Positions 1 to 6,631 of a stretch of 7,434 nt of DNA are shown piece by piece. Positions within the stretch are counted from its first letter, which is position 1; the number at the start of each line of letters is the position of its first letter. The notes below the pieces were generated by a model. That model was not told the origin of the DNA, did not search any database, and worked only from the letters and a program-made list of their open reading frames with translations. The translations under genes and the position numbers were made by a program. Origin of the DNA: Kiritimatiellia bacterium (GTDB lineage Bacteria; Verrucomicrobiota; Kiritimatiellia; SLAD01); assembly GCA_007128275.1 (NCBI GenBank), contig SKXR01000117.1, forward strand, positions 1-7,434. The letters run 5' to 3'.

Positions 1-23
1 AAGAGCGTGGCATGTAATTCGTA

Positions 24-44
24 GGACGGTCCTCCGGGCCGTCC
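24..44. repeat. GC-rich hairpin, copy 1 of a dispersed element
   Basis: Positions 24-32 pair with 36-44 to give a 9-bp stem (one G-T wobble) closed by a TCC triloop. The right half, CCTCCGGGCCGTCCCG (31-46), recurs at 4496-4510 with a single G missing, again as a hairpin with a TCC loop. Two such copies in gene-free DNA suggest a dispersed intergenic repeat. It has no T-run, so it is not a typical Rho-independent terminator. Confidence 0.55.
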
Positions 45-79
45 CGGTTTGGTGAGGCGCGCTGAAGAACCCTCCCCGA

Positions 80-94
80 CCCTGCTTCGCAGGG
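80..94 (-). terminator. possible terminator hairpin after the small HTH gene
   Basis: CCCTGC (80-85) pairs with GCAGGG (89-94) around a TTC loop. On the minus strand it starts about 20 nt after the TAG stop of the small HTH gene, where a terminator would sit. No T-run follows on that strand, so it could act in a Rho-dependent context, protect the 3' end, or simply be another intergenic repeat. Confidence 0.25.
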
Positions 95-114
95 CCACCC
101 TTGCGGAGCGTTCC

Positions 115-363
115 CTAGTAATTGAAACAATCCCCCGTCCGATATGTTTTCTCCGTAGCCTTGTTCAGGGCGCGGAGGATCTTCTGTTGCGCGCGCGGTG
201 TTAAGCGCCGTCCTTTGCAGGCGCGCGCCACCATCTTGAACGTAATCGGGTCCGGGGCCGCGGCCACCAGGTCGCGCGGGGCCAGTCCCGCTTCCGTCAG
301 CAGGCGGGCGATGGGCTGTTCGCCCAGGTTTCGTTCAATGGGGGATTGGGGATTTCCTTTCAT
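115..363 (-). CDS. small predicted helix-turn-helix protein
   Basis: This encodes an 82-residue basic protein ending in CFNY. Residues about 17-72 read as four or five short helices. The segment around residues 40-70 (TFKMVARACKGRRLTPRAQQ, then KILRALN) has the spacing of the end of a lambda-repressor/XRE-like HTH: a recognition helix, a Lys-Gly-Arg-Arg turn, then a helix like the usual 'l.kia.aLn'. I recall similar short proteins with a C-terminal D-x-F-N-Y in uncultured bacteria, without a known function. The ATG at 363 is chosen because AGAAG (374-370) lies 6 nt upstream; the in-frame ATG at 369 touches that site and would add Met-Ser. An open frame continues upstream to 642 but would run antisense through the lipoprotein gene. 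The divergent layout and the palindrome at 392-401 suggest a local regulator or autoregulator. DNA binding is inferred from pattern, not proven. Confidence 0.7.
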   Translation of the reverse strand: MKGNPQSPIERNLGEQPIARLLTEAGLAPRDLVAAAPDPITFKMVARACKGRRLTPRAQQKILRALNKATEKTYRTGDCFNY

Positions 364-391
364 GGACATCTTCTGCCGGTAAGGGTATGCT
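363..391 (+). promoter_or_regulatory. predicted sigma70-type promoter of the lipoprotein gene
   Basis: TGGACA (363-368, five of six matches to TTGACA) and TATGCT (386-391, four of six to TATAAT) are separated by exactly 17 bp. Transcription would start near 397-400, on or just before the A of the lipoprotein ATG at 400, implying a leaderless or nearly leaderless mRNA. The -35 box overlaps the start codon of the divergent HTH gene. Confidence 0.4.
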
Positions 392-401
392 ATACATGTA
401 T
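392..401. promoter_or_regulatory. 10-bp palindrome ATACATGTAT, candidate operator
   Basis: ATACATGTAT is a perfect inverted repeat directly after the predicted -10 box and covers the first two bases of the lipoprotein start codon. It lies in the 36-bp space between a predicted HTH gene and a divergent target. A dimeric repressor bound here would block initiation of the lipoprotein gene and possibly the opposite one. A 10-bp palindrome can occur by chance. Confidence 0.35.
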
Positions 402-783
402 GAAGACGCAATGCTTCAACGTGTCCACGCTGTTGTTTGGGGTGGCCTTGATGGTAGCCGGTGTGTTCATTTCCGGGTGCCTGAGCGATGACCGTTTTGA
501 TCATAAACCGCCAAGCGGGCAGGGCAGCATCCTTGTAGATAACCGGTCTTCCCGTGAGTTGGACGTGTTCATCAACGGGGTGCAGATGGACCGGGTTCGC
601 GCGCGACGCTGGCGCGCGTACGACGTGGATCCCGGCGTGCATCGCGTCGTGTTGGACGAGCGCCGCGGTGACCGCAATTTCCGCGGTGATGTGGATGTGC
701 TGGCGAGGCGCTTGACCGTGATGGACGTGACCACCGACCCGAATCGCTTCGACCGCTTCAGCGTGCTCATCTACTTCGATTAG
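400..783 (+). CDS. small secreted lipoprotein, PEGA-like beta domain
   Basis: This encodes a 127-residue precursor. Residues 1-26 form a lipoprotein signal peptide: Lys2, a hydrophobic stretch at about 8-25, then lipobox I24-S25-G26 before Cys27. Cys27 would be diacylated after Lgt processing and cleaved by LspA. Leu, not Asp, follows the Cys, so by enterobacterial Lol rules the protein would go to the outer membrane, if this organism has that pathway. The mature part has a short polar linker, then alternating hydrophobic strands from about residue 42 (SILVDNRSS, LDVFING, then a PGVHRVVL turn-strand). This looks like a PEGA/carbohydrate-binding-like beta-sandwich that displays a small domain at the envelope. 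The frame is open upstream to 346, but only the ATG at 400 gives a clean signal peptide. No strong Shine-Dalgarno lies at the right distance (AAGGG at 381-385 is 14 nt away), which fits the predicted leaderless start. Exact function unknown. Confidence 0.8.
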   Translation: MKTQCFNVSTLLFGVALMVAGVFISGCLSDDRFDHKPPSGQGSILVDNRSSRELDVFINGVQMDRVRARRWRAYDVDPGVHRVVLDERRGDRNFRGDVDVLARRLTVMDVTTDPNRFDRFSVLIYFD

Positions 784-887
784 TCCCTCTGGTCGCGGGC
801 ACAGGCGGTTCCGCGTGTATGCGCCGCTTGGTGTCGGGCATTGTTTTTCTGGGTTGAATTGGGGCGCATATGCCTTAGGTATGAGGT

Positions 888-3161
888 ATGAAATCGATTC
901 GGGGATGGTTTTGGCGATTCTTCATCCGGCGCGCGGCGTTGCGTCAAGGCTTCATCGATCCCGTAGCTGTGATGTCCCGTTTACGGCGCTTTGCGCATAC
1001 ATCGGAAGTCAGCGAACCCTTGGAGCTGGTTCGAGCCGGAATGATTTTCCATGCACGCGGCCTGCTCAATACGCGCGCGATACAGCATAATCTGGATTGG
1101 GTTTGGCCCTATTGGGTGGAACGGCAATTCGATCCGGCCGACGAATCCTTTGTCCCTCGCGCCTTTTCCGTGACGCATGTCAATCTGACCCATCGCAATT
1201 GGACGGCCACGGGCCTGCCGGATTGTGAGGCGTATCCACTTGTCGACCCGCGCGGATTGGTCACGCCATTCTTCGACGGATGGTCGTTGGACGCGTGGGT
1301 AATCGGTGATGGGGGGGGGCGCCTGTTTCCGTCGCGGCAGAAGCTGTCCGGCCAAACCATGGCGCGCACGGCGGAGGGGCTTGAAATTCGCACCATTACC
1401 CATGTTGAAGAGACGTCCCTGTCTGTACGCGTACATGTGGAAGATGCCGAATCCGGCCCGGTGTGTCGCATCCGCTATACCGGGCACAGCGCCGAGCCGG
1501 CATGGTTGGTGGTTACCGTGCGCCCCTGCAATCCGGAAGGGGTCAGCCTGGTGGAGGACATCAAGCGGGAACCGGACCGTCGTACCTGGCGCATCAATGG
1601 CCCTCCGGTCGTGCAGTTCGACCCCCCGATGGAACGTCATTTTGCGTCGAATTACCGGGAAGGCGACGTGTTGTTTCAGTTGCCGGAAGGAACCGAGCGT
1701 TCGGCGTGCGCGTGTCCCACGGGCATGGCTACGGCGGCGGCATTGTTTCGCGTGGAACCCGGACGGGATCGCCGCGTGGAGGCGCGCGTGTTTCTGCGCG
1801 AGGACGAAACGCTGCATCGGGCTCAACGCCGTGCCGGCACGACCCCTTGGAGCGAGGCCCTGAAGCCGGCCGCACGCGTACAGGTGCCGGATCAGCGAAT
1901 TCAGGAGCTGTATGACCAAGCCCTGTATACCCTGATTCTCCTCACGCCCGGAGACGTCTTTCCGGGGCCCTACACGTACAAGCGATTCTGGTTTCGCGAC
2001 GCGTCTTTCATCCTGCACGCCTTGTTGTGTGCGGGTCTTTCAGAGCGAGTCGGGCGCGTGTTGGCCAGATATCCCGGTCGCCAGAAGCTTACGGGCTACT
2101 TTCATTCACAGGACGGGGAATGGGATTCGAACGGGGAAGCGCTTTGGATTATGGACCGGTACCTGGCCCTGTGTCCCGGCGAACTTCCCGCCGATTGGCG
2201 TTCCGCCGTGGAAAAGGGAGTGCACTGGATTCTACGCAAGCGTATTGGCGAGGAGTCGGGCGACCCGCACGCGGGACTTATGCCTCCCGGTTTCAGCGCA
2301 GAACATCTGGGCCCGAACGATTACTACTATTGGGACAACTTCTGGAGCATGGCCGGCTTGCGCGCCGCCGCGCGTCTGCTTAAACGAGGCGGATCGGACG
2401 AGGAGTCCCGACGGACATTGCGCGAAGCGGATGCCTATTTGAAGCGTATCGAAGACACGCTTGCCGTTGCCGGGGAACGTTTGGGTCGGCCTGCGATGCC
2501 CGCCGCACCCGATCGCCGACTCGATACCGGCGCCGTCGGGTCACTCGCCGCAGGCTATCCGCTTCAGCTTTGGCCGGGCCGCGATCCGCGTTTGCGGGAT
2601 ACGGCCGCGTATCTGATGGAGCACTGTTTTGTCGGGGGCGGATTCTTCCAGGACATGATCCATTCGGGCGTGAACGCGTATCTGACCTTGCATGTCGCCC
2701 AGGTTCTGCTCCGCGCAGGCGATGTGCGCTTTGCCGACTTGGTGCGAGCCGTGGCCGATATGGCGTCGCCCACCGGTCAATGGCCGGAAGCGATTCATCC
2801 GCGCACGGGCGGCGGCTGCATGGGAGACGGGCATCATGCATGGGCTTCGGCCGAGTGGGTGATGATGATCCGCAACATGTTCCTTCGCGAGGAAGGCGAC
2901 ACCCTGATGCTGGGGACGGGGATCATGCCCGACTGGCAGGTCGAGGGGAAAACGCTTTCGTTCGGGCCGGGTTTGACCTCGTTTGGTCGCGTTGAGGTGC
3001 ACATTGCGCCTCGCAAGGATGATTTCCGTGTGGGTTGGAAGGCCCAATGGCATGAGCCGCCCGAGACGCTGGTGATCGCGTTGCCGGAACAAGATCCGGT
3101 GACCGCGGAACCGTCCGAGTCCGGAGAACGTGTGATTCAACGCCGGGGAACGCGCGCATGA
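888..3161 (+). CDS. six-hairpin glycosidase-like protein (GH15/GH63-type fold)
   Basis: This encodes a 757-residue protein. Residues 1-20 are rich in Trp, Phe and Arg and look amphipathic, without a cleavable signal, so the protein is probably cytoplasmic and may touch the membrane. Residues about 90-310 appear beta-rich, like the N-terminal sandwich of glucoamylase-type enzymes. Residues about 330-680 match an (alpha/alpha)6 barrel: FWFRD at 367-371, DGEWDSNGEALW at 409-420, DYYYWDNFWSMAGL at 478-491, GGGFFQDMIHSG at 583-594, and GQWPEAIHPRTGGG at 630-643. Asp371 and Glu634 are reasonable catalytic candidates by position, but I cannot assign a GH family or substrate. A beta-rich C-terminal tail follows to 757. 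The ATG at 888 is preceded by AGGT at 877-880 with 7-nt spacing. The 3' end overlaps the glycosyltransferase start by ATGA, so the two are translationally coupled. A run of nine G lies in codons 142-144. No convincing promoter was found in 784-887. Confidence 0.82.
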   Translation: MKSIRGWFWRFFIRRAALRQGFIDPVAVMSRLRRFAHTSEVSEPLELVRAGMIFHARGLLNTRAIQHNLDWVWPYWVERQFDPADESFVPRAFSVTHVNLTHRNWTATGLPDCEAYPLVDPRGLVTPFFDGWSLDAWVIGDGGGRLFPSRQKLSGQTMARTAEGLEIRTITHVEETSLSVRVHVEDAESGPVCRIRYTGHSAEPAWLVVTVRPCNPEGVSLVEDIKREPDRRTWRINGPPVVQFDPPMERHFASNYREGDVLFQLPEGTERSACACPTGMATAAALFRVEPGRDRRVEARVFLREDETLHRAQRRAGTTPWSEALKPAARVQVPDQRIQELYDQALYTLILLTPGDVFPGPYTYKRFWFRDASFILHALLCAGLSERVGRVLARYPGRQKLTGYFHSQDGEWDSNGEALWIMDRYLALCPGELPADWRSAVEKGVHWILRKRIGEESGDPHAGLMPPGFSAEHLGPNDYYYWDNFWSMAGLRAAARLLKRGGSDEESRRTLREADAYLKRIEDTLAVAGERLGRPAMPAAPDRRLDTGAVGSLAAGYPLQLWPGRDPRLRDTAAYLMEHCFVGGGFFQDMIHSGVNAYLTLHVAQVLLRAGDVRFADLVRAVADMASPTGQWPEAIHPRTGGGCMGDGHHAWASAEWVMMIRNMFLREEGDTLMLGTGIMPDWQVEGKTLSFGPGLTSFGRVEVHIAPRKDDFRVGWKAQWHEPPETLVIALPEQDPVTAEPSESGERVIQRRGTRA
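1311..1319 (+). repeat. nine-G homopolymer inside the glycosidase-like gene
   Basis: Nine consecutive G encode Gly142-Gly144, between Asp141 and Arg145 of the glycosidase-like protein. Loss or gain of one or two G would shift the frame; one shifted frame stays open to 1863 and then stops. Such tracts slip during replication and are also frequent sites of sequencing error. As printed, the gene is in frame. Confidence 0.9.
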
Positions 3162-4444
3162 ACATCGTCATGGTGACCAATACCTATCTGCCGCATGTCG
3201 GCGGCGTGGCCAATTCCGTCCATGCCTTTGCCGAAGCCTATCGCCAACGCGGCCATACGGTAACGGTGATGGCGCCGGAATTCGAAAACATGCCGGAAAG
3301 CGAATCGGATGTCATTCGTGTGCCGGCCATCCAGAACTTCAACGGAAGCGATTTCTCCATCAGCCTGCCGGTTACGCCGATGGTCACGCGCAAGGTGAAA
3401 GCGCTGCAGCCGGACCTTATTCACTCGCATCATCCTTTTTTGCTGGGCGATACCGCGTTGCGCATGGCAACGGCCCTCGGCAAGCCTCTGGTCTTCACCT
3501 ATCACACGATGTACGAGCATTATACCCACTATGTGCCGGCCGACTCTCCGACGATCCGGCGTTTCGCCAAACAGCTGGCCACCGAGTACTGCAACCTTTG
3601 TGATCACGTCGTCGCACCCAGCGAAAGCGTGCGCGATCTGTTGCGGGAACGCGGCGTCGAAACGCCGGTCAGTGTGGTGCCGACCGGCATTGATCCGGAC
3701 CGGTTTGCCGGAGGGGACGGCGCGGCGTTCCGAGCCCAATGGGAGATTCCCCGCAACCGGATCGTGGCGGGCCATGTGGGTCGGCTTGCCCCCGAGAAGA
3801 ACGGGGTGTTTCTGGCCAATGCGCTGGTTGGTTTTATACGGGCGAATCCGGAGCGGCATGGAGCGCTCATTGTCGGGTCGGGTGCGTCGGAACGCGACAT
3901 GCGCCGTATCTTTGAGCTCGCGGGCGTGAGCGACCGCGCGCTCTTTACGGGGAAACTCACCGGACGCGATCTTGCGAATGCATACCGGGCCATGGATTTC
4001 TTCGCCTTCGCGTCCACCACCGAAACGCAAGGAATGGTCCTGGCCGAGGCCATGGCTGCGGGAAACCCGGTTGTGGCCCTCGACGCGCCGGGCGCGCGGG
4101 AGATCGTGCATGACAAGAAGAACGGTCGACTCGTGATGTCCCAGGAAATCGGTCCGTTTCTGGACGTGCTGGTTTGGATGGCGGAACGCACGTCGAACGA
4201 GATGAAGGCCCTGCGCGAGGAAGCGCGCCGGACCGCGAAAGGCGTATCGATCGATCACTGTGCCGACGCGGCCTTGGACGTGTACGAATCCGTGCTTGCC
4301 CGTGCGGGCGTTGCCCGGATGCGGGAACCGGATCCGTGGGAGACGATGCGAACACGCCTGCACCGGGAATGGGAGATTTGGAGTGAACGATTCAGCGCAC
4401 TGGAAACAGCGCTTACCGACGAAGAGGACGAGAAGAAAGGCTGA
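3158..4444 (+). CDS. family 4 glycosyltransferase, glycolipid-synthase-like
   Basis: This encodes a 428-residue retaining GT-B enzyme that would transfer a sugar from a nucleotide-sugar donor at the cytoplasmic face. The N-terminal acceptor domain opens with NIVMVTNTYLPHVGGVANSV at 2-21, whose glycine loop is typical of GT4, followed by HSHHPFLLG at 89-97 and TYHTMYEHYTHYVP at 114-127. The His-rich TYHT..Y..Y region resembles diacylglycerol glucosyltransferases and related lipid mannosyltransferases. The C-terminal donor domain has VPTGID at 174-179, GRLAPEKN at 208-215, and the family E-x7-E motif at Glu289 and Glu297, followed by AGNPVVALDAPGAREIV at 301-317. The last 40 residues add a Trp- and Arg-rich amphipathic helix (Trp394, 405, 408) and an acidic tail. 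Length is slightly above the usual 370-400. The start overlaps the upstream stop as ATGA, which fixes the pairing with the glycosidase-like gene. Donor and acceptor cannot be read from sequence; a membrane lipid or lipid-linked glycan is the best inference. Confidence 0.9.
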   Translation: MNIVMVTNTYLPHVGGVANSVHAFAEAYRQRGHTVTVMAPEFENMPESESDVIRVPAIQNFNGSDFSISLPVTPMVTRKVKALQPDLIHSHHPFLLGDTALRMATALGKPLVFTYHTMYEHYTHYVPADSPTIRRFAKQLATEYCNLCDHVVAPSESVRDLLRERGVETPVSVVPTGIDPDRFAGGDGAAFRAQWEIPRNRIVAGHVGRLAPEKNGVFLANALVGFIRANPERHGALIVGSGASERDMRRIFELAGVSDRALFTGKLTGRDLANAYRAMDFFAFASTTETQGMVLAEAMAAGNPVVALDAPGAREIVHDKKNGRLVMSQEIGPFLDVLVWMAERTSNEMKALREEARRTAKGVSIDHCADAALDVYESVLARAGVARMREPDPWETMRTRLHREWEIWSERFSALETALTDEEDEKKG

Positions 4445-4480
4445 CGTCCGCGAGCGGGAGCATCCATGGCGGAACACCCC

Positions 4481-4522
4481 TCTTTCATGCCGCGGCCTCC
4501 GGCCGTCCCGCTTCGAGAAAGA
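4481..4522. repeat. intergenic hairpin, copy 2 of the dispersed element
   Basis: CGGCC (4493-4497) and GGCCG (4501-4505) form a stem around a TCC loop, extended by a G-T pair at 4492/4506. Outer arms TCTTTC (4481-4486) and GAAAGA (4517-4522) could enclose it. The segment 4496-4510 matches 31-46 except for one G. It lies after the glycosyltransferase stop and before the nfeD promoter, where it may limit readthrough or protect the upstream mRNA end. No T-run follows. Confidence 0.5.
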
Positions 4523-4528
4523 AAGGAA

Positions 4529-4558
4529 TTGTCATCGTGGGATGAATAGGCGTAATCT
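4529..4558 (+). promoter_or_regulatory. predicted promoter of the nfeD-flotillin operon
   Basis: TTGTCA (4529-4534, five of six to TTGACA) is followed by TAATCT (4553-4558, three of six to TATAAT) after 18 bp. A start near 4565 would give a leader of about 23 nt containing the GGGAG ribosome-binding site at 4574-4578. The -10 match is weak, so this is only a candidate. Confidence 0.3.
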
Positions 4559-4587
4559 GGCGCCGCAATCAACGGGAGCGCGCCGCC

Positions 4588-5154
4588 ATGGACCCACTGG
4601 AACTCATCTTCACGATTTGTGCCGCCATCGGCGGAGGTCTCTTTCTCATCCGCCTTATCCTGCAACTCGTCGGATTCACCTTTGACCTGCCCTCCGAACA
4701 GATGGGCGACGTCGATCTCTCCAGCACGGACGCGAGTTTCAAAATGCTTTCGGTGCTCGGCGCCGTCGCGTTTCTCATGATGTTCGGCCTCGCGGGCCGC
4801 GCGATGCTGGCCACCTTGCCCGGACAAGCCGTGCCCGCCTTGGGCGTGGCCGTGGCGGCCGGCCTTTTCAGCACCTGGATGATCGCCAAGATGTTCACGG
4901 CGATGATGAAGCTGCAGTCCGGCGGCCTCAGTAATCCCCAGAACGCCGTGGGTCGCGAGGGCACCGTTTACCTGAACATCCCCGCGAATGATACGGGCAA
5001 GGTTAGAATTTCGGTGAATGGACGATTGAGTGTGCTCGACGCCCGGTCGGAAAAGAGGGAGGCCATCGCCACGGGCACGCGCGTGCGTGTCGTGCGTGTC
5101 GCGGACGGAAACAACTTGATGGTGGAAGCCGTCAATCAAGAGGAGAACGCCTGA
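4588..5154 (+). CDS. NfeD-like membrane protein with C-terminal OB fold
   Basis: This encodes a 188-residue protein of the YuaF/YqiJ type. Hydrophobic segments at about 5-30, 53-72 and 80-106 form the membrane part, with a polar loop at 31-52. Residues about 120-181 form the soluble NfeD domain, a small OB-like barrel: it begins VGREGTV, includes VRISVNGRLSVLDARS, and ends in the RVRVVRV strand and the NNLMVEAV strand. The serine-protease domain of long NfeD proteins is absent, as is usual for forms paired with flotillins. Such proteins act with flotillin in membrane-microdomain organisation and envelope stress response. The ATG at 4588 has GGGAG 9 nt upstream. Its TGA overlaps the flotillin ATG (TGATG, 5152-5156), so the two are an operon. 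A 9-bp tandem duplication at 5083-5100 encodes the Val-Arg-Val doublet. Confidence 0.88.
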   Translation: MDPLELIFTICAAIGGGLFLIRLILQLVGFTFDLPSEQMGDVDLSSTDASFKMLSVLGAVAFLMMFGLAGRAMLATLPGQAVPALGVAVAAGLFSTWMIAKMFTAMMKLQSGGLSNPQNAVGREGTVYLNIPANDTGKVRISVNGRLSVLDARSEKREAIATGTRVRVVRVADGNNLMVEAVNQEENA

Positions 5155-6596
5155 TGTCTATCGGATGGATTCTGTTTATTGTCGCCTTCGTGGCGCTCTT
5201 CCTGTCGGTGATGATCTTCCTGGCCTCGCGCTACAAGCGCTGTCCATCGGACGCCATCCTCGTGATATACGGAAAGATCGGCGACCAGACCGCCCGCTGT
5301 ATCCACGGCGGCGGCACGCTCGTGTGGCCGTTGATTCAGGACTGTGCCTATATCAGTCTGACGCCGATGACCATCAGCATCCCGTTGCAGAACGCGTTGT
5401 CCATGCAGAACATCCGTGTCAACGTGCCCAGCACGTTTACCGTGGGTATCAGCACGGATCCGGAAGTCCTCATGAACGCCGCTGAACGTCTGCTCGGGTT
5501 GGGCTCGCAGGAAATCGAACAGATGGCGCGTGAAATTATCTTCGGCCAATTGCGTCTTACCGTCGCCTCGCTCACCATCGAGCAGATCAACCAGGACCGG
5601 GAAAGTTTTCTGGCCGCCATTCGGCGCAACGTTGAGCCGGAACTGAACAAGATCGGGTTGTATCTCATCAACGTCAACATCACGGACATCACCGACATTT
5701 CCGGGTACATCGACGCGCTTGGCAAGAAGGCCGCCGCCGAGGCGGTCAACCGCGCGATGATCGACGTGGCCGATCAGGAAAAACTCGGCGCCATCGGCGA
5801 GACCAGCGCGTACAAGGAACGCGACATCCGAGTTGCGGAGAATCGGGCGGAAGGCCAGAAGGGCATGAAACGCGCTGAAGCCGACCAGCGCATCTACGTG
5901 CAGGGCCAGGAAGCGGAGGCCGTGGGCGGGGAAAACAAGGCCAAGGCCGATATTGCCGCCTACAACGCCGAGTTGGCCGTGCGGCAGGCCGAAGCCATGC
6001 AGCGCGGCGAAGTCGCCAATCGCATGGCGGAAGTGGAGATTCAGAAGGCGCAGTACAAGGCGGAAACGGAACGACTCACCGCCGATGTCGTCGTTAAACA
6101 GGAAATCGAGAAACGGAACATCGAGATTGCCGCCGAAGCGGAAGCCGAACGGATTCGCCGCATTGCGCGCGGCGATGCGGACGGCGTACTGATGAAATTC
6201 GAGGCCGAAGCGGAAGGTATGCAGAAACTGCTCGAGGGCAAGGCCGCCGGCTACCGGCAATTGGTGGAGAGCTGTAAGGGCGACGCCCGTGCCACCGCTA
6301 CGCTGCTCATGATCGAGAAGATTGAAGACATCGTCGCCAAACAGGTCGAAGCGATCAAGAACCTCAAGATCGACAAGGTCACCGTTTGGGATTCCGGTTC
6401 GGCCAACGGCACGTCCAGCACCGCCAATTTCGCCCAGAACCTCATCAAGAGTATCCCGCCCCTGCACGAAGTGGCGCGCATGGCCGGCGTGGAACTGCCC
6501 GACTATCTGGGGCACGTGACCGATCCGGACCAGAAAAAGCCCGGCCCGGCGCCCAAAGAAAACAAATCGCCACAGGCCGGAACGCCCGGGCGATAG
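5154..6596 (+). CDS. flotillin (SPFH-domain membrane scaffold)
   Basis: This encodes a 480-residue flotillin of the FloT/YqiK class. Residues 3-24 form one N-terminal membrane segment. Residues about 28-200 form the SPFH/band 7 domain: GGGTLVWPLIQ at 52-62, SMQNIRVNVPSTFTVGISTD at 83-102, and FGQLRLTVASLTIEQINQDR at 130-149. Residues about 205-370 are a long Ala/Glu/Lys-rich coiled coil with many EAE and KAE steps, which mediates oligomerisation. Residues about 375-455 carry the conserved C-terminal part ending GVELPDYLG at 445-453, followed by a Pro/Lys-rich tail. Flotillins scaffold lipid microdomains and influence protein clustering and membrane fluidity. AGGAG at 5141-5145 lies 8 nt before the ATG, inside the end of the NfeD gene. 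Length and domain order are normal and I see no break. The similar family members HflK/HflC, stomatin and prohibitin lack this coiled-coil and LPDYLG layout. Confidence 0.93.
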   Translation: MSIGWILFIVAFVALFLSVMIFLASRYKRCPSDAILVIYGKIGDQTARCIHGGGTLVWPLIQDCAYISLTPMTISIPLQNALSMQNIRVNVPSTFTVGISTDPEVLMNAAERLLGLGSQEIEQMAREIIFGQLRLTVASLTIEQINQDRESFLAAIRRNVEPELNKIGLYLINVNITDITDISGYIDALGKKAAAEAVNRAMIDVADQEKLGAIGETSAYKERDIRVAENRAEGQKGMKRAEADQRIYVQGQEAEAVGGENKAKADIAAYNAELAVRQAEAMQRGEVANRMAEVEIQKAQYKAETERLTADVVVKQEIEKRNIEIAAEAEAERIRRIARGDADGVLMKFEAEAEGMQKLLEGKAAGYRQLVESCKGDARATATLLMIEKIEDIVAKQVEAIKNLKIDKVTVWDSGSANGTSSTANFAQNLIKSIPPLHEVARMAGVELPDYLGHVTDPDQKKPGPAPKENKSPQAGTPGR

Positions 6597-6631
6597 CCGC
6601 GGGCTCCATCACTCCCGCAGGACGGCGGCCA

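Noticed and set aside
364..642. Upstream extension of the small minus-strand gene to 175 residues
   Set aside because: It would run antisense through the lipoprotein gene, has low-complexity His/Arg/Pro composition, and the ATG at 363 has a ribosome-binding site and begins the family-like part.
794..815. Hairpin after the lipoprotein stop (CGCGG 794-798 with CCGCG 811-815)
   Set aside because: Only five pairs with a 12-nt loop and no T-run; expected by chance at this GC content.
841..887. Promoter for the glycosidase-like gene (TTGTTT 841-846 or TTGAAT 854-859)
   Set aside because: No -10 box at acceptable spacing better than three of six matches.
815..1090. 91-residue plus-strand frame overlapping the glycosidase-like start
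   Set aside because: No domain and no good start; the overlapping 757-residue frame is clearly coding and starts at 888.
3590..3607. Possible metal site C-x2-C-x-H in the glycosyltransferase (Cys145, Cys148, His150)
   Set aside because: Similar Cys-containing strings occur at this point in related GT4 enzymes, just before the conserved APSE segment, without a known metal role.
3137..4477. 446-residue open frame antisense to the glycosyltransferase
   Set aside because: Shadow of a strongly coding plus-strand gene in GC-rich DNA; no recognisable domain, His/Arg-rich composition.
5136..6515. 459-residue open frame antisense to the flotillin
   Set aside because: Mirror of the flotillin codon pattern; composition rich in Phe, His and Gly with no domain.
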